From positions 62,001 through 126,000 of the forward strand of contig CAVWKW010000005.1 of assembly GCA_963755705.1 (NCBI GenBank): a DNA stretch of 64,000 bases, given 5' to 3'. Positions 7,755 through 17,021 of this stretch are shown piece by piece (position 1 is the stretch's first letter; every line of letters begins with the position of its first letter). A model generated the notes under the pieces. The model was given only the letters and a program-made list of their open reading frames with translations. It was not told where the DNA came from and ran no database searches. The stretch is from JBARDN01 sp963755705 (lineage in GTDB: Bacteria > Desulfobacterota > Binatia > Binatales > Binataceae). The translations under genes were made by a program, and so were the position numbers.

Positions 7755-8833
7755 CGATGGACATACAGCGAGCGACCTTGGGTTATGAAAGCTGGATGCG
7801 CTCCTGCACCACGGTTATCCAGTCAGACTTGCGTTCAAAACACGAGCAGATGAAAGCCGATCTGTTCATGTTTTTTCGGGGAACGTTTTACCGCTGGGCC
7901 CAGGTATGGCCGAAGGTCTGCGCTGATTTGCGCGATGCGCCTGACGTCCTCGCTAATGGCGATCTGCACGCCAACAGCTTCGGCACCTGGCGCGATTCGG
8001 AGGGCCGGCTCGCCTGGGGTGTAGATGACTTCGACGAAGCTTACCCACTGCCCTACACCAACGATCTGGTTCGGCTTGCGGCAAGCGTCAAGATAGTAAA
8101 CGACTCCGGACACCTGACCAGCGGCGTGAAGGATGGCTGCGATCTAATTCTCGAGGGATACGAGGCGTCCCTCAAAAGTGGTGGCCGGCCGGTAGTGTTG
8201 GCAGAGCACGAGAAGGTTCTGGAAAAATTGGGAATCGACGCGATCAAACGTCCCCAGGATTTCTGGAAAAAACTAAACCAGCTTCCTGCGGCGCGCCAGG
8301 GACTGCCCCAAGAGGTGAAGAAGGCGCTCGAAAAAACTCTGCCTGAGGTTAATCTCGAGTACAAAGTCGTTCTCAGAAAAGCAGGGATGGGAAGCCTCGG
8401 GCAGCAGCGTTTTGTAGCTATCGCCGAGTGGCAGGACGGATGTATCGCGCGCGAAGCGAAGGCGATGGTTCCGTCCGCATGCGGCTGGCTCGATCGCCAC
8501 ACTGGAGATCACAATTCCTACTACGGGCAGGCGATCGCATCCGCGGTACGCGCACACGACCCGTTTCAGATAATCGTGGGTAAGTGGCTAATCCGCCGCC
8601 TCTCACCGGATTCCAATCCGGTTGATATTGCCAGCTTGCCCCAAAAACGCGACGAACACGTCCTGCTTCGCGCGATGGGCTCCGAAGCAGCCAACGTGCA
8701 TCTCGGCAGCAAGCGCCAGATCAAAAATATCCTGAAAGATCTGCATCGAAGGAAATCCGGTTGGCTACGTACAGCCGGGAAGCAGATGGCCAAGGCGATT
8801 GAAAAAGATTGGAAGAAATACCGGCGGGCTTGA
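7751..8833 (+). CDS. DUF2252-family protein with kinase-like fold
   Basis: The 360-residue protein matches DUF2252 (PF10009). The key tract VLANGDLHANSFG (about 71-83) followed by GVDDFDEAYPLPYTNDLVRL resembles the catalytic loop and metal-binding aspartate of aminoglycoside-phosphotransferase/kinase folds, so a phosphotransfer role is plausible but unproven. Translation probably starts at the GTG overlapping the ligase stop (GTGA), or at the ATG two codons later. That coupling ties it to the split LigD genes. Confidence 0.8.
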   Translation: MTMDIQRATLGYESWMRSCTTVIQSDLRSKHEQMKADLFMFFRGTFYRWAQVWPKVCADLRDAPDVLANGDLHANSFGTWRDSEGRLAWGVDDFDEAYPLPYTNDLVRLAASVKIVNDSGHLTSGVKDGCDLILEGYEASLKSGGRPVVLAEHEKVLEKLGIDAIKRPQDFWKKLNQLPAARQGLPQEVKKALEKTLPEVNLEYKVVLRKAGMGSLGQQRFVAIAEWQDGCIAREAKAMVPSACGWLDRHTGDHNSYYGQAIASAVRAHDPFQIIVGKWLIRRLSPDSNPVDIASLPQKRDEHVLLRAMGSEAANVHLGSKRQIKNILKDLHRRKSGWLRTAGKQMAKAIEKDWKKYRRA

Positions 8834-8903
8834 TTGTCGGCGAACCGCTCCGGTAATTAGATGGACAACTAAGCGATGACAATCTTACGATGAAGGCGCC
8901 GCA

Positions 8904-10796
8904 GTGACGCTTGACGGTACGCCTTCGGCGCGAGACAAAACGGCGGCCGCGTCGGACGCGATCATCGCCACAGTGCGGCGCTTCTGGGGCTTTGAGAGCT
9001 TGCGCGCGCTGCAGGCAGAAGCTATCAGGGCCGGTCTGGATCGCCGCGACTCGTTGGTCGTGATGCCGACGGGTGGCGGCAAGTCGCTGTGCTATCAGGT
9101 GCCGCCTGCAGTCGCGGGACGGACCGATATCGTCGTCTCGCCGCTTATCGCGCTGATGAAGGATCAGGTGGATGCGCTGCGCGCCTGCGGCTATCCTGCC
9201 ATCGCGCTGCATAGCGGAATGGATTTCTCGGAGATTCGCGACGCCGAGCGCGAGATCGCCAGCGGCCGACCGCATCTCATTTTCGTCGCGCCGGAGCGGA
9301 TGTTGACGCCGCGGTTTATCGAGCTAGCGCAGCGCATCGGCGTCGGCACATTCGCGATCGACGAGGCGCACTGCATCAGCCAGTGGGGGCACGATTTCAG
9401 GCCCGAGTATCGGCAGCTCGCGGAATTGAAAACCCGGTTTGCGAATGCGAGCCTGCATGCCTATACCGCGACGGCCACGGAACGCGTGCGCCACGATATC
9501 GTCGCGCAGCTCAAGCTCAAAGATCCAGCGGTGCTGGTCGGCTCCTTCGATCGGCCGAATCTCCTCTACCGCGTAATTCCGAAAAGTTCCATCAAAGCAC
9601 AAGTCGCAGAGGTTGTACGCCGTCACTCGGGCGAAGCGGTGATCGTTTACTGCATCACGCGAAAGGATACCGAGACGATGGCAGCGTATCTGGCGGACGG
9701 CGGCCTTCGCGCCGCGCACTATCACGCCGGGATGGAAGCCGATGATCGCCGCCGTACGCAAGACCGCTTCGCCGCCGAGGAGATCGATGTGGTGGTCGCC
9801 ACCGTCGCCTTTGGGATGGGCATCGACCGCAGTGATATCCGCTGCGTGATCCACGCGGCGCTGCCTAAATCTATCGAGCACTATCAGCAGGAGACCGGCC
9901 GCGCCGGGCGCGACGGTCTGCCCGCGGAGTGCGTCCTGTTCTATTCCGCAGCGGACGCGATGCGCTGGCAGGGATTGCTCGAGCGCAGCGCCGCAGAGGC
10001 GGAATTTCCCGCGCAGGTGCTCCAGAGCGCCAACGAATTGCTCGAACAGATACGCCGCTACGCCACGGTCGTCGGATGCCGTCATGCCGCGCTGTCCGGA
10101 TATTTCGGCGAGCAGTACGCGAACCCAAATTGCGGCGCGTGCGACCAGTGTCTGGGTGAGGTAGAAGGCGTGGCGGACGCAACCGTGCTCGCGCAGAAAG
10201 TTCTCTCGTGCGTCGCGCGAGTCGAGCAGCGCTTCGGAGTCGAGCAGGTGGTCGACGTGCTCATCGGCGCTGACAGCGAGCGGGTGAAGCGCTGGCGCCA
10301 CGAGCAACTCTCCACCTACGGACTGCTTAAGGATCTTCCGCGCAAAACGGTGACCAATCTGATCTATCAGCTCGTGGACGCCGCGCTTCTCGAGCGCACC
10401 GGCGGTGATCGCCCGATCCTCAGGCTCAACACCGATTCGTGGGAAGTTCTGCGCGGTAAGCGCGGCGTCAAGCTGCTCCAGGCGAAAAAGCCAAAGGCGG
10501 CCCGCACCCGTCTCGAGGAAAACAGTTGGCGCGACGTGGACGAGGCCCTCTATGAAAGCCTGCGCGAGCTGCGCCGGGAGATTGCGGTGGAACGCTCGGT
10601 AGCGGCCTTCGTGATTCTGCACGACTCGACGCTGCGCGATCTTGCCCGCGCGCGACCCTCGACCATCGGTCAGTTACGCGGGATTCGTGGAATGGGCGAA
10701 AGAAAGCTCGCGGATTTCGGCGACCGCCTGCTCGAACGAATCGCACAACACGAGCAATCGCGGCCGGCCAATGCTGGAAAGGAATCAGGCGACTGA
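8904..10796 (+). CDS. recQ: ATP-dependent DNA helicase RecQ
   Basis: The 630-residue superfamily 2 helicase unwinds DNA 3'-5' in recombination and fork repair. Visible in order: motif 0 FWGFESLRALQAEAI, Walker A TGGGKS (K60), DEAH box at 153-156 followed by the RecQ aromatic-rich loop CISQWGHDFRPEY, helicase C-terminal domain (VATVAFGMGIDRSDIR and QETGRAGRDG), the zinc-binding subdomain C392, C410, C413, C416, a winged-helix RQC domain, and a C-terminal HRDC domain (about 545-620). The GTG start has AAGG eight bases upstream. Its stop overlaps the cobQ ATG by one base (TGATG). Confidence 0.96.
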   Translation: MTLDGTPSARDKTAAASDAIIATVRRFWGFESLRALQAEAIRAGLDRRDSLVVMPTGGGKSLCYQVPPAVAGRTDIVVSPLIALMKDQVDALRACGYPAIALHSGMDFSEIRDAEREIASGRPHLIFVAPERMLTPRFIELAQRIGVGTFAIDEAHCISQWGHDFRPEYRQLAELKTRFANASLHAYTATATERVRHDIVAQLKLKDPAVLVGSFDRPNLLYRVIPKSSIKAQVAEVVRRHSGEAVIVYCITRKDTETMAAYLADGGLRAAHYHAGMEADDRRRTQDRFAAEEIDVVVATVAFGMGIDRSDIRCVIHAALPKSIEHYQQETGRAGRDGLPAECVLFYSAADAMRWQGLLERSAAEAEFPAQVLQSANELLEQIRRYATVVGCRHAALSGYFGEQYANPNCGACDQCLGEVEGVADATVLAQKVLSCVARVEQRFGVEQVVDVLIGADSERVKRWRHEQLSTYGLLKDLPRKTVTNLIYQLVDAALLERTGGDRPILRLNTDSWEVLRGKRGVKLLQAKKPKAARTRLEENSWRDVDEALYESLRELRREIAVERSVAAFVILHDSTLRDLARARPSTIGQLRGIRGMGERKLADFGDRLLERIAQHEQSRPANAGKESGD

Positions 10797-12325
10797 TGCG
10801 CGCACGAAGCCTGATGGTGATGGGTACGGCATCTGACGTCGGCAAGAGCGTCGTCGTAACCGGGTTGTGCCGCGCGTTTGCGCGCCGCGGCATTCGCGTT
10901 GCGCCATTCAAATCGCAGAACATGTCGAACAACGCCGCGGTCTGCGCCGACGGCGGCGAGATTGGCCGCGCTCAAGCGGTACAGGCGATGGCCTCCGGCC
11001 TCGAACCGTCGGTCGAGATGAATCCGGTTTTGCTCAAACCGGAGAGCGGCTTCGGATGCCAGGTGGTTATCGCAGGCCGGGCGCGGTTCCGCATCAACGC
11101 GTGGCAGGAGCACGATCGATATCGCAAGAACGCATGGCCGGAAATCGTGCGCAGCTACAATTCTCTCGCCGAAGCGTTCGACCTGATCATCGTCGAGGGC
11201 GCAGGCGGCGCTGCGGAAATCAATCTGCGCGATCGCGACCTGGCCAACTGGGAAATCGCGGACCTCGCGGATGCAGCCGTACTGGTCATCGGCGATATCG
11301 ACAAGGGCGGCGTGTTCGCCTCGCTGGTCGGAACGGTCGAACTGCTCAGCCCTGCCGAGCGGCGGCGGGTCAAGGGATTGCTGATCAACAAGTTTCGCGG
11401 CGATCGCGCCCTGCTCGAACCCGGGCCGAGCTTGCTCGAAGAACGCACCGGAATCCCGGTGATCGGCGTGCTCCCTTATGAGAGAACCCTAGGTATCCCG
11501 CAGGAGGATTCCGCTTCGCTCGAGACGCGCGTATCGGTTTCCAACACTGCAGCAGTGCGAATCGGCGTAGTGCGCCTACCGGAGATATCCAACTATACCG
11601 ACTTCGAACCGCTCGAGGAGGAGTCGGACGTCGTGGTTAATTATCTGAGTGATCCCGCGGCGGCTCCAGACGTTGACGTGCTGATTCTGCCCGGATCAAA
11701 GACCACGGTCGCCGATTTGAAGTGGCTGCGCCGTGCCGGATGGGAAGATTATCTCGTGCGCTGCCTCCGGCGCGGTGGCTTTGTGCTGGGAATTTGCGGT
11801 GGTTACCAGATGCTCGGCCGGCGCATAGTTGATCGCGACCACATCGAGAGCGATCAGGCTGAGACCGTCGGCCTCGGACTACTCGGTATGGAGACGGTCT
11901 TTGCGTCCGGAAAGATTACCGATCGTGTAACCGCCGTCCACCTGCCGACCGGTCTTTCGATCGAAGGATATGAAATCCATTCCGGACGGATAGCGGGCGT
12001 CACCGAGGCGAACGCGCTTTTCAGGATCGACAGCCGCAGCCAAAGCTCCGTACAGAATTTCGACGGCGCCCAGTCGGCTGACGGCAGAGTTATCGGCACC
12101 TCGATCCACGGAATTTTTGACGCACCCGCTTTCCGGCGCACGTTTGTCGATATGGTGCGCGAGTCGCGCGGTCTCGGACCTCTTGCCGATTCAGCGCACG
12201 CCGCTTCCACACCGGATCACAGCGCGGCGTTCGACCGGCTCGCCGATCTGCTGGAGACGCACGTCAACATGCGCCGCATAGCCGCGCTCGCCGGCCTCGA
12301 CTGGGACGCCAAAGCCCGCCGGTGA
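10796..12325 (+). CDS. cobQ: Cobyric acid synthase CobQ/CbiP
   Basis: This glutamine-dependent amidotransferase amidates the b, d, e and g side chains of the corrin ring in adenosylcobalamin synthesis. The 509-residue protein has an N-terminal P-loop synthetase domain (GTASDVGKSVVVTGL, then PFKSQNMSNNAAV and the VEGAGGAAEINLRDRD loop) and a C-terminal class I glutaminase domain with nucleophile C334 in LGICGGYQMLG and H438 in TSIHGIFD. It overlaps recQ by one base, although the two are functionally unrelated. The corrin a,c-diamide synthase is at 57208, far from this gene, so cobalamin genes are scattered. Confidence 0.96.
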   Translation: MRARSLMVMGTASDVGKSVVVTGLCRAFARRGIRVAPFKSQNMSNNAAVCADGGEIGRAQAVQAMASGLEPSVEMNPVLLKPESGFGCQVVIAGRARFRINAWQEHDRYRKNAWPEIVRSYNSLAEAFDLIIVEGAGGAAEINLRDRDLANWEIADLADAAVLVIGDIDKGGVFASLVGTVELLSPAERRRVKGLLINKFRGDRALLEPGPSLLEERTGIPVIGVLPYERTLGIPQEDSASLETRVSVSNTAAVRIGVVRLPEISNYTDFEPLEEESDVVVNYLSDPAAAPDVDVLILPGSKTTVADLKWLRRAGWEDYLVRCLRRGGFVLGICGGYQMLGRRIVDRDHIESDQAETVGLGLLGMETVFASGKITDRVTAVHLPTGLSIEGYEIHSGRIAGVTEANALFRIDSRSQSSVQNFDGAQSADGRVIGTSIHGIFDAPAFRRTFVDMVRESRGLGPLADSAHAASTPDHSAAFDRLADLLETHVNMRRIAALAGLDWDAKARR

Positions 12326-12423
12326 AGAATCGCGCCATTGCAAGCGCAGCGCGCTTCGATTACCGACTAGTTATTCACCCGGCAGCCGATGAACGCCAGG
12401 GACAACGCGAGGATGATGGATCC

Positions 12424-13188
12424 ATGCCATTTCTCGAACGCGACCACGGAGTGAAGATCTACTACGAAGAGCGCGGCACCGGACCCGCCGTGTTGCTTTC
12501 GCACGGATACAGCGCGAGCGCGCGGATGTGGCGCGGGCAGATGGATGCGCTGTCGGATCGCTATCATATTATCGCGTGGGATATGCGTGGACACGATCGC
12601 TCCGACTCGCCCGATAATCCCGCGCTGTATTCACATGAGGCGACCGTCGCCGACATGGCTGCCGTGCTCGACGCGTGCGGCGCCGAGCGTGCGGTGATCG
12701 CGGGGCTGTCGCTGGGCGGATTCATGTCGCTCGCGTTCCATTTGGCGCATCCGGAGCGGACCATCGCGCTGATGCTGTTCGATACCGGACCCGGCTACAA
12801 GAAGGATGGCGCGCGCCAGGAATGGAACCGAATGACTGATGCGACCGCACGCAATTTTGAGCGCAACGGAATTGATGCGACGACAGGCAGCCCCGAGACT
12901 CGCGTCGCGCAGCATCGCAGCGCCCAAGGACTCGCGCACGCGGCGCGAGGGATGCTGGCGCCGCGCGACGGCAGCGCAATCGAGTCGCTGCCGGCGATTC
13001 GCGTGCCCACGCTGGTCCTGGTGGGTGCCTCGGATGAGCGCTTCCTGCCCTCTGCTGACTACATGGCCGCGAAAATCCCGGGCGCTGAAAAGGTCGTCCT
13101 CGCCGGCGCCGGACATGCCGCCAATATCGACCAACCTGAGGCGTTCAATGCCGCGGTAAGCAAATTCCTTAGTCGGGCCACCGCCTGA
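12424..13188 (+). CDS. Alpha/beta-fold hydrolase
   Basis: The 254-residue protein has the canonical fold: oxyanion region SHGYSASARMW, WDMRGHDRSD, nucleophile elbow GLSLGG with S96, acid-strand region VPTLVLVGASDERFLP, and catalytic H231 in GAGHAANID. An upstream in-frame ATG at 12322 overlaps the cobQ stop but adds a basic leader with no similarity to the family, so 12424 is preferred, with GAGGATGATGG as ribosome binding region. The substrate is unknown; resemblance to beta-ketoadipate enol-lactone hydrolase-type enzymes is only general. Confidence 0.85.
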   Translation: MPFLERDHGVKIYYEERGTGPAVLLSHGYSASARMWRGQMDALSDRYHIIAWDMRGHDRSDSPDNPALYSHEATVADMAAVLDACGAERAVIAGLSLGGFMSLAFHLAHPERTIALMLFDTGPGYKKDGARQEWNRMTDATARNFERNGIDATTGSPETRVAQHRSAQGLAHAARGMLAPRDGSAIESLPAIRVPTLVLVGASDERFLPSADYMAAKIPGAEKVVLAGAGHAANIDQPEAFNAAVSKFLSRATA

Positions 13189-13323
13189 ACCTAGTAGCTA
13201 GCCAGCGCCAGCCACCATTGTGCGCTGCCTCCGCGCTCAGAAAGGGAACGCGCATTGCCTCGCGATATTCGCTAACATCGCGGGGAGCGATGCTAACCGT
13301 CCCTTCAGAGATCGAGACGCGAT

Positions 13324-14472
13324 ATGCCGGCTGAGCGCAAGGCGGCCACCAGCTCCGTCAACTTCGAGCGCGGATCCGACTCCTCGCTTATCGTGCATCT
13401 CTCGGGCCCGTGGCAGATGCGACATGGGCTCCCTTCGGGAGATCTGCTGAACCGCGAGTTGATGCGCTCTGGCGAGGTCCGGCGCGTCGTGTTCGAGGCC
13501 AGCGACCTCGGCAATTGGGACTCGGGCCTGCTGATATTCGTCACCAACGCGATTGAGACCTGCAAGGCGCGCAAAATCGACACCGACATCTCCGGGCTGC
13601 CCGCGGGGGTTAAACGGCTGATCGACCTGTCCGAGGCGGTCCCCGAAAACAAGGATGCGGAGACCAAGGTCGAGAAGCGGCCGTTCGTTGAGCGGATCGG
13701 CCGCGCGACAATCAATTATGTGGATGGCCTCGACGAGTTCGTCGCCTTCCTGGGTGCGCTCGCGATCGCGTTTGGCCGGTTAATCAGCGGGACAGCGAGA
13801 TTTCGGCGCGTCGATCTGATGATCGAAATCCAGGATTGCGGCGCGCGCGCATTTGGAATCGTCACGCTGATCAGTTTTCTGGTCGGCGTGATCCTGGCCT
13901 TCATGGGCGCGGTGCAGTTGCAGCAGTTCGGCGCCTCGATCTACGTCGCCGACCTGGTCGGGATCGGGATGGTGCGGGACATGGGCGCCATGATGACCGC
14001 GATCATCATGGCGGGCCGCACGGGAGCCGCATTCGCCGCGCAGCTCGGGTCAATGAAGGTCACCCAGGAGATCGACGCGCTGACCACGATGGGCCTCGCG
14101 CCGATGGAGTTCCTGGTAGTGCCGCGGGTGCTCGCGCTGGTCCTGATGATGCCGCTGTTGTGCGTGTACTCGGACATGCTGGGAATTCTTGGCGGAGCGG
14201 CGGTGGGAGCCGGGATGCTCAATATCTCGCTTGGCAGCTACATGCGCGAAACCGTCGCCGCAATCGAGCTGGGCGGGGTCTTTGGCGGAATTTTCAAGGC
14301 AACCGCTTATGGCGCGATTATCGGAACCGCGGGATGCCTGCGCGGTTTCCAATGCGGCAGCAGCAGCTCGGCTGTCGGCGACGCGGCGACCAGTGCGGTC
14401 GTGACTGGAATCGTATACGTCGTCGTGGCCTGCGGATTGTTTGCGGTGCTGTTCAACATTCTCGGAATCTGA
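13324..14472 (+). CDS. mlaE: MlaE-family ABC permease with N-terminal STAS domain
   Basis: The 382-residue inner-membrane permease belongs to a lipid transporter of the MlaFEDB type. Residues about 10-105 form a STAS-like domain (LIVHLSGPW, RRVVFEASDLGNWDSG with D66-S67-G68 at the phospho-loop) corresponding to the separate MlaB protein of E. coli. Residues about 120-382 form the MlaE permease (five or six hydrophobic segments, coupling region MKVTQEIDALTTMG, and VPRVLALVLMMPLL). ATPase, MCE protein and lipoprotein genes follow at once on the same strand. No MlaC or MlaA is present. Confidence 0.92.
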   Translation: MPAERKAATSSVNFERGSDSSLIVHLSGPWQMRHGLPSGDLLNRELMRSGEVRRVVFEASDLGNWDSGLLIFVTNAIETCKARKIDTDISGLPAGVKRLIDLSEAVPENKDAETKVEKRPFVERIGRATINYVDGLDEFVAFLGALAIAFGRLISGTARFRRVDLMIEIQDCGARAFGIVTLISFLVGVILAFMGAVQLQQFGASIYVADLVGIGMVRDMGAMMTAIIMAGRTGAAFAAQLGSMKVTQEIDALTTMGLAPMEFLVVPRVLALVLMMPLLCVYSDMLGILGGAAVGAGMLNISLGSYMRETVAAIELGGVFGGIFKATAYGAIIGTAGCLRGFQCGSSSSAVGDAATSAVVTGIVYVVVACGLFAVLFNILGI

Positions 14473-15321
14473 ATGGCGGAGAAACGTTTGAGCGAAACCC
14501 ACAGCATCCAGACCGCGCGCCCGAGCACAAAGTCCGGCGAGCCTGACATCGTCGTGCGCAACCTTACGATGGCGTATGGCGATTTCGTGCTGATGCGTGA
14601 TCTGAATTTCGACGTCAAACGGAGCGCCGTGTTCATCATCATGGGGGGCAGCGGATGCGGCAAAAGCACGCTGCTGCGCCATCTGCTGGGCCTCAAGGAG
14701 CCGGCCAAAGGAGAAATCCTTTACGGTGATCTGAACTTCACCCACGCTGCGCCGGAGGCGCGCGAGCAAAAGCTCCGGCGCTTCGGTGTTCTCTACCAGG
14801 GCGGAGCGCTGTGGAGCTCTATGACGCTGGCGGAAAATATCGGGCTTCCGCTTGAAGAGTTCACAGATCTTTCGGAAGGTGAAATCCGCGAAATGGCGTC
14901 GCTGAAATTATCTCTCGTCGGACTAAAGGGTTTCGAGGATTACTACCCGAGCCAGATAAGCGGCGGGATGCAGAAGCGCGCGGGTCTGGCGCGCGCAATC
15001 GCGCTCGATCCCGAAATCCTGTTCTTCGACGAACCGTCGGCCGGACTCGACCCGATAAGTTCGCGGCTGCTCGACGAGTTGATTCTGGAAATCCGCGACT
15101 CGCTCGGTGCCACGGTAGTGGTGGTGACGCACGAGCTCGCGAGCATCTTCGCGATCGGCGACGACAGCATCTTTCTCGACGCCGACAGCCATACCGCGAT
15201 TGCCCAAGGCAATCCGCGCGAGTTGCTCGAACATTCGACCGATCCTCGCGTGCGCCGCTTTCTGACCCGCGGCGCGGAAGGCGATCCGGAGGCGGCGCAG
15301 GGCGGCAAGGCGGGTAAATAA
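14473..15321 (+). CDS. mlaF: MlaF-type ABC transporter ATPase
   Basis: This 282-residue nucleotide-binding subunit energises the lipid transporter. It shows Walker A GGSGCGKST (K64), Q-loop LYQGGALWSSMTLAENI, signature ISGGMQKRAGLARAI, Walker B ILFFDEPSAGLDP and H-loop VVVTHELASIFAIGD. It starts directly after the permease stop. The C-terminal end (DPRVRRFLTRGA) resembles the MlaF tail that contacts MlaB; here the partner would be the STAS domain fused to the permease. That contact is inference. Confidence 0.95.
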   Translation: MAEKRLSETHSIQTARPSTKSGEPDIVVRNLTMAYGDFVLMRDLNFDVKRSAVFIIMGGSGCGKSTLLRHLLGLKEPAKGEILYGDLNFTHAAPEAREQKLRRFGVLYQGGALWSSMTLAENIGLPLEEFTDLSEGEIREMASLKLSLVGLKGFEDYYPSQISGGMQKRAGLARAIALDPEILFFDEPSAGLDPISSRLLDELILEIRDSLGATVVVVTHELASIFAIGDDSIFLDADSHTAIAQGNPRELLEHSTDPRVRRFLTRGAEGDPEAAQGGKAGK

Positions 15322-15325
15322 ATCG

Positions 15326-16315
15326 ATGGGCAAGAAAGTCAATCCAACCATGGTTGGTGTGTTCGTTCTGGGCGCCCTGGCATTGGTGGTTATCGGAATA
15401 ATCGTCATCGGCGGCAGCAATATCTTCCGCCGCTCGCATCGTTTCGTTCTCTACTTCAGCAGCGACGTCAACGGCCTGCGCGTCGGGGCCCCGGTCAAAT
15501 TTCGCGGGGTCGAGATCGGCTCCGTGGTTGCGGTGATGCTGAGCCTGCCGGGAATGGAGGGCGGGCTTACGCAGAGCAGCGCCCAGATACGGATTCCGGT
15601 CGTGATCGAGCTCGACTCGGCCAAGCTGATAAGCCACGGCGCTGAGGTCAACCTGGAAGATCCGGAAGAGATGCAGCGGGCGATCGCGATGGGACTGCGC
15701 GGACAGCTCGCCACTGAGAGCATCCTGACCGGTCTCCAGTATGTCAACCTGGATATGCATCCGCAGGATCCGGCCAAGTTTTTTCTCGGCAAGAATTCTC
15801 CCTATCCCGAAATTCCGACGCTGCCCAACACCTTCGAGCAGGTACAAATAGCGATCACCAAGGTTCTGACCGCGCTGGAGCAAATCGACTTCAACAAGCT
15901 GGTTGGAGAGGTGAACAGAACCATGGAGGCCGTGACCAACCTGGTGACCTCGCCCAAGCTCGCCGCCTCAATAGATGCGCTCAATCGCACCGCCAACAAC
16001 ATGAGCGCAAGCGCAGAAAGCATCCGGCGCCTGTCCGATACGCTCGACCGGAAGGTCGATCCGATCTCCAAGAACCTGGTCGCGACCACCGATCAGGCGC
16101 GCGCGACGCTGAGGCAAACCCAACAGACGCTGGCTGCGGTGCAGGCGTCAGTGGGGCCGGGCTCGCCGGTCAACTACGAGCTAACGCAGACGCTTCAGGA
16201 CACCGCGCAAGCGGCGCGCTCGCTCAAGCAATTGACCGACTACCTGCAACGCAACCCGAGCTCGGTGTTACGCGGACGCGCGCAACCGGCAGATTCCAAG
16301 GGGGACTTGAAATGA
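15326..16315 (+). CDS. mlaD: MCE-domain lipid transport protein (MlaD-like)
   Basis: The 329-residue protein has one N-terminal transmembrane helix (about 10-30, VGVFVLGALALVVIGIIVI) and an MCE domain (about 37-120, SSDVNGLRVGAPVKFRGVEIG). A long helical, Asn/Thr/Gln-rich C-terminal region (about 160-300) follows. MCE proteins form hexameric rings in the periplasm that carry lipids between membranes; the long helical tail is more like PqiB/YebT or Mce proteins than the short E. coli MlaD. The last codons overlap the lipoprotein gene by four bases. Confidence 0.92.
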   Translation: MGKKVNPTMVGVFVLGALALVVIGIIVIGGSNIFRRSHRFVLYFSSDVNGLRVGAPVKFRGVEIGSVVAVMLSLPGMEGGLTQSSAQIRIPVVIELDSAKLISHGAEVNLEDPEEMQRAIAMGLRGQLATESILTGLQYVNLDMHPQDPAKFFLGKNSPYPEIPTLPNTFEQVQIAITKVLTALEQIDFNKLVGEVNRTMEAVTNLVTSPKLAASIDALNRTANNMSASAESIRRLSDTLDRKVDPISKNLVATTDQARATLRQTQQTLAAVQASVGPGSPVNYELTQTLQDTAQAARSLKQLTDYLQRNPSSVLRGRAQPADSKGDLK

Positions 16316-16935
16316 AGCGCGCCGCACAATTCGCCGCGATCGCGATTCTGGCCATCGCGGGTGCCGCCACCGGCGGCTGTCCGCTCAGCCTTCAGCCGCG
16401 GCCCGACGACTCAAAATTCTTCGTGCTCTCGCCCATCGCCGCCGCGTCGTCGCCGTCGGCCGGCAGCAACGCGATGGTTATCGGGATCGGACCGATCAAG
16501 CTGCCCGACTATCTCGAGCGCCAGGAAATCGTAACCCGCGTCGCGCCGAACCGGATGGTCCTGTCCGGCACCGACCGCTGGGCTGAGGGACTAGACGGAA
16601 ACTTCACCCAGGTATTCGCGCAGGACCTGGGCGCGACGCTCGGCACTCAACGCATCGTGTTCTTTCCGTGGTACCAAACCGCGACCATCGATTACCAGGT
16701 CCAGCTCGACGTTTACCGCTTCGAGAGCGACGGCTCCGGCACCGTGACGCTGACCGCGCATTGGCAGATCCTCGATCGCGGCGGCAAGCTGCTATATGTG
16801 ACCGATTCGACTTTCACCACGACCGCCGCATCACCAGGCACCACGGCCATCGTCGCCGCGATGAGCACTGCGCTGGGCAACCTCGCGCAGGAGATCGCAT
16901 CGAAGATCGCGTCTCTGCCCGCACCGAGAACGTAG
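16312..16935 (+). CDS. ABC-type transport auxiliary lipoprotein (PqiC-like)
   Basis: The 207-residue protein has a signal peptide ending in a lipobox with C23 (AATGGC), so the mature protein should be lipid-anchored. The remainder fits the PqiC/ABC_trans_aux family: FFVLSPI, IGIGPIKLPDYLERQEIVTRV, and VQLDVYRFESDGSGTVTLTAHW. Such lipoproteins are thought to partner MCE systems at the outer membrane. Its start overlaps the MCE gene stop (ATGA), placing it last in the operon. Confidence 0.88.
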   Translation: MKRAAQFAAIAILAIAGAATGGCPLSLQPRPDDSKFFVLSPIAAASSPSAGSNAMVIGIGPIKLPDYLERQEIVTRVAPNRMVLSGTDRWAEGLDGNFTQVFAQDLGATLGTQRIVFFPWYQTATIDYQVQLDVYRFESDGSGTVTLTAHWQILDRGGKLLYVTDSTFTTTAASPGTTAIVAAMSTALGNLAQEIASKIASLPAPRT

Positions 16936-17021
16936 CCTGCGACAGCCGCGTGAGAACGCAATGGCGCGTACGATCGATCACGTCGCCGATGACGCAGCTT
17001 GGTTCGTCGCGGAGGCGGGAG

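Noticed and set aside
9324..10622. 432-codon minus-strand frame opposite recQ
   Set aside because: It is the complement of RecQ coding sequence; RecQ motifs are complete on the plus strand.
10600..10796. Cobalamin riboswitch before cobQ
   Set aside because: cobQ overlaps recQ, leaving no leader, and no B12-box-like sequence was seen there or in the 44-base gap before cobB.
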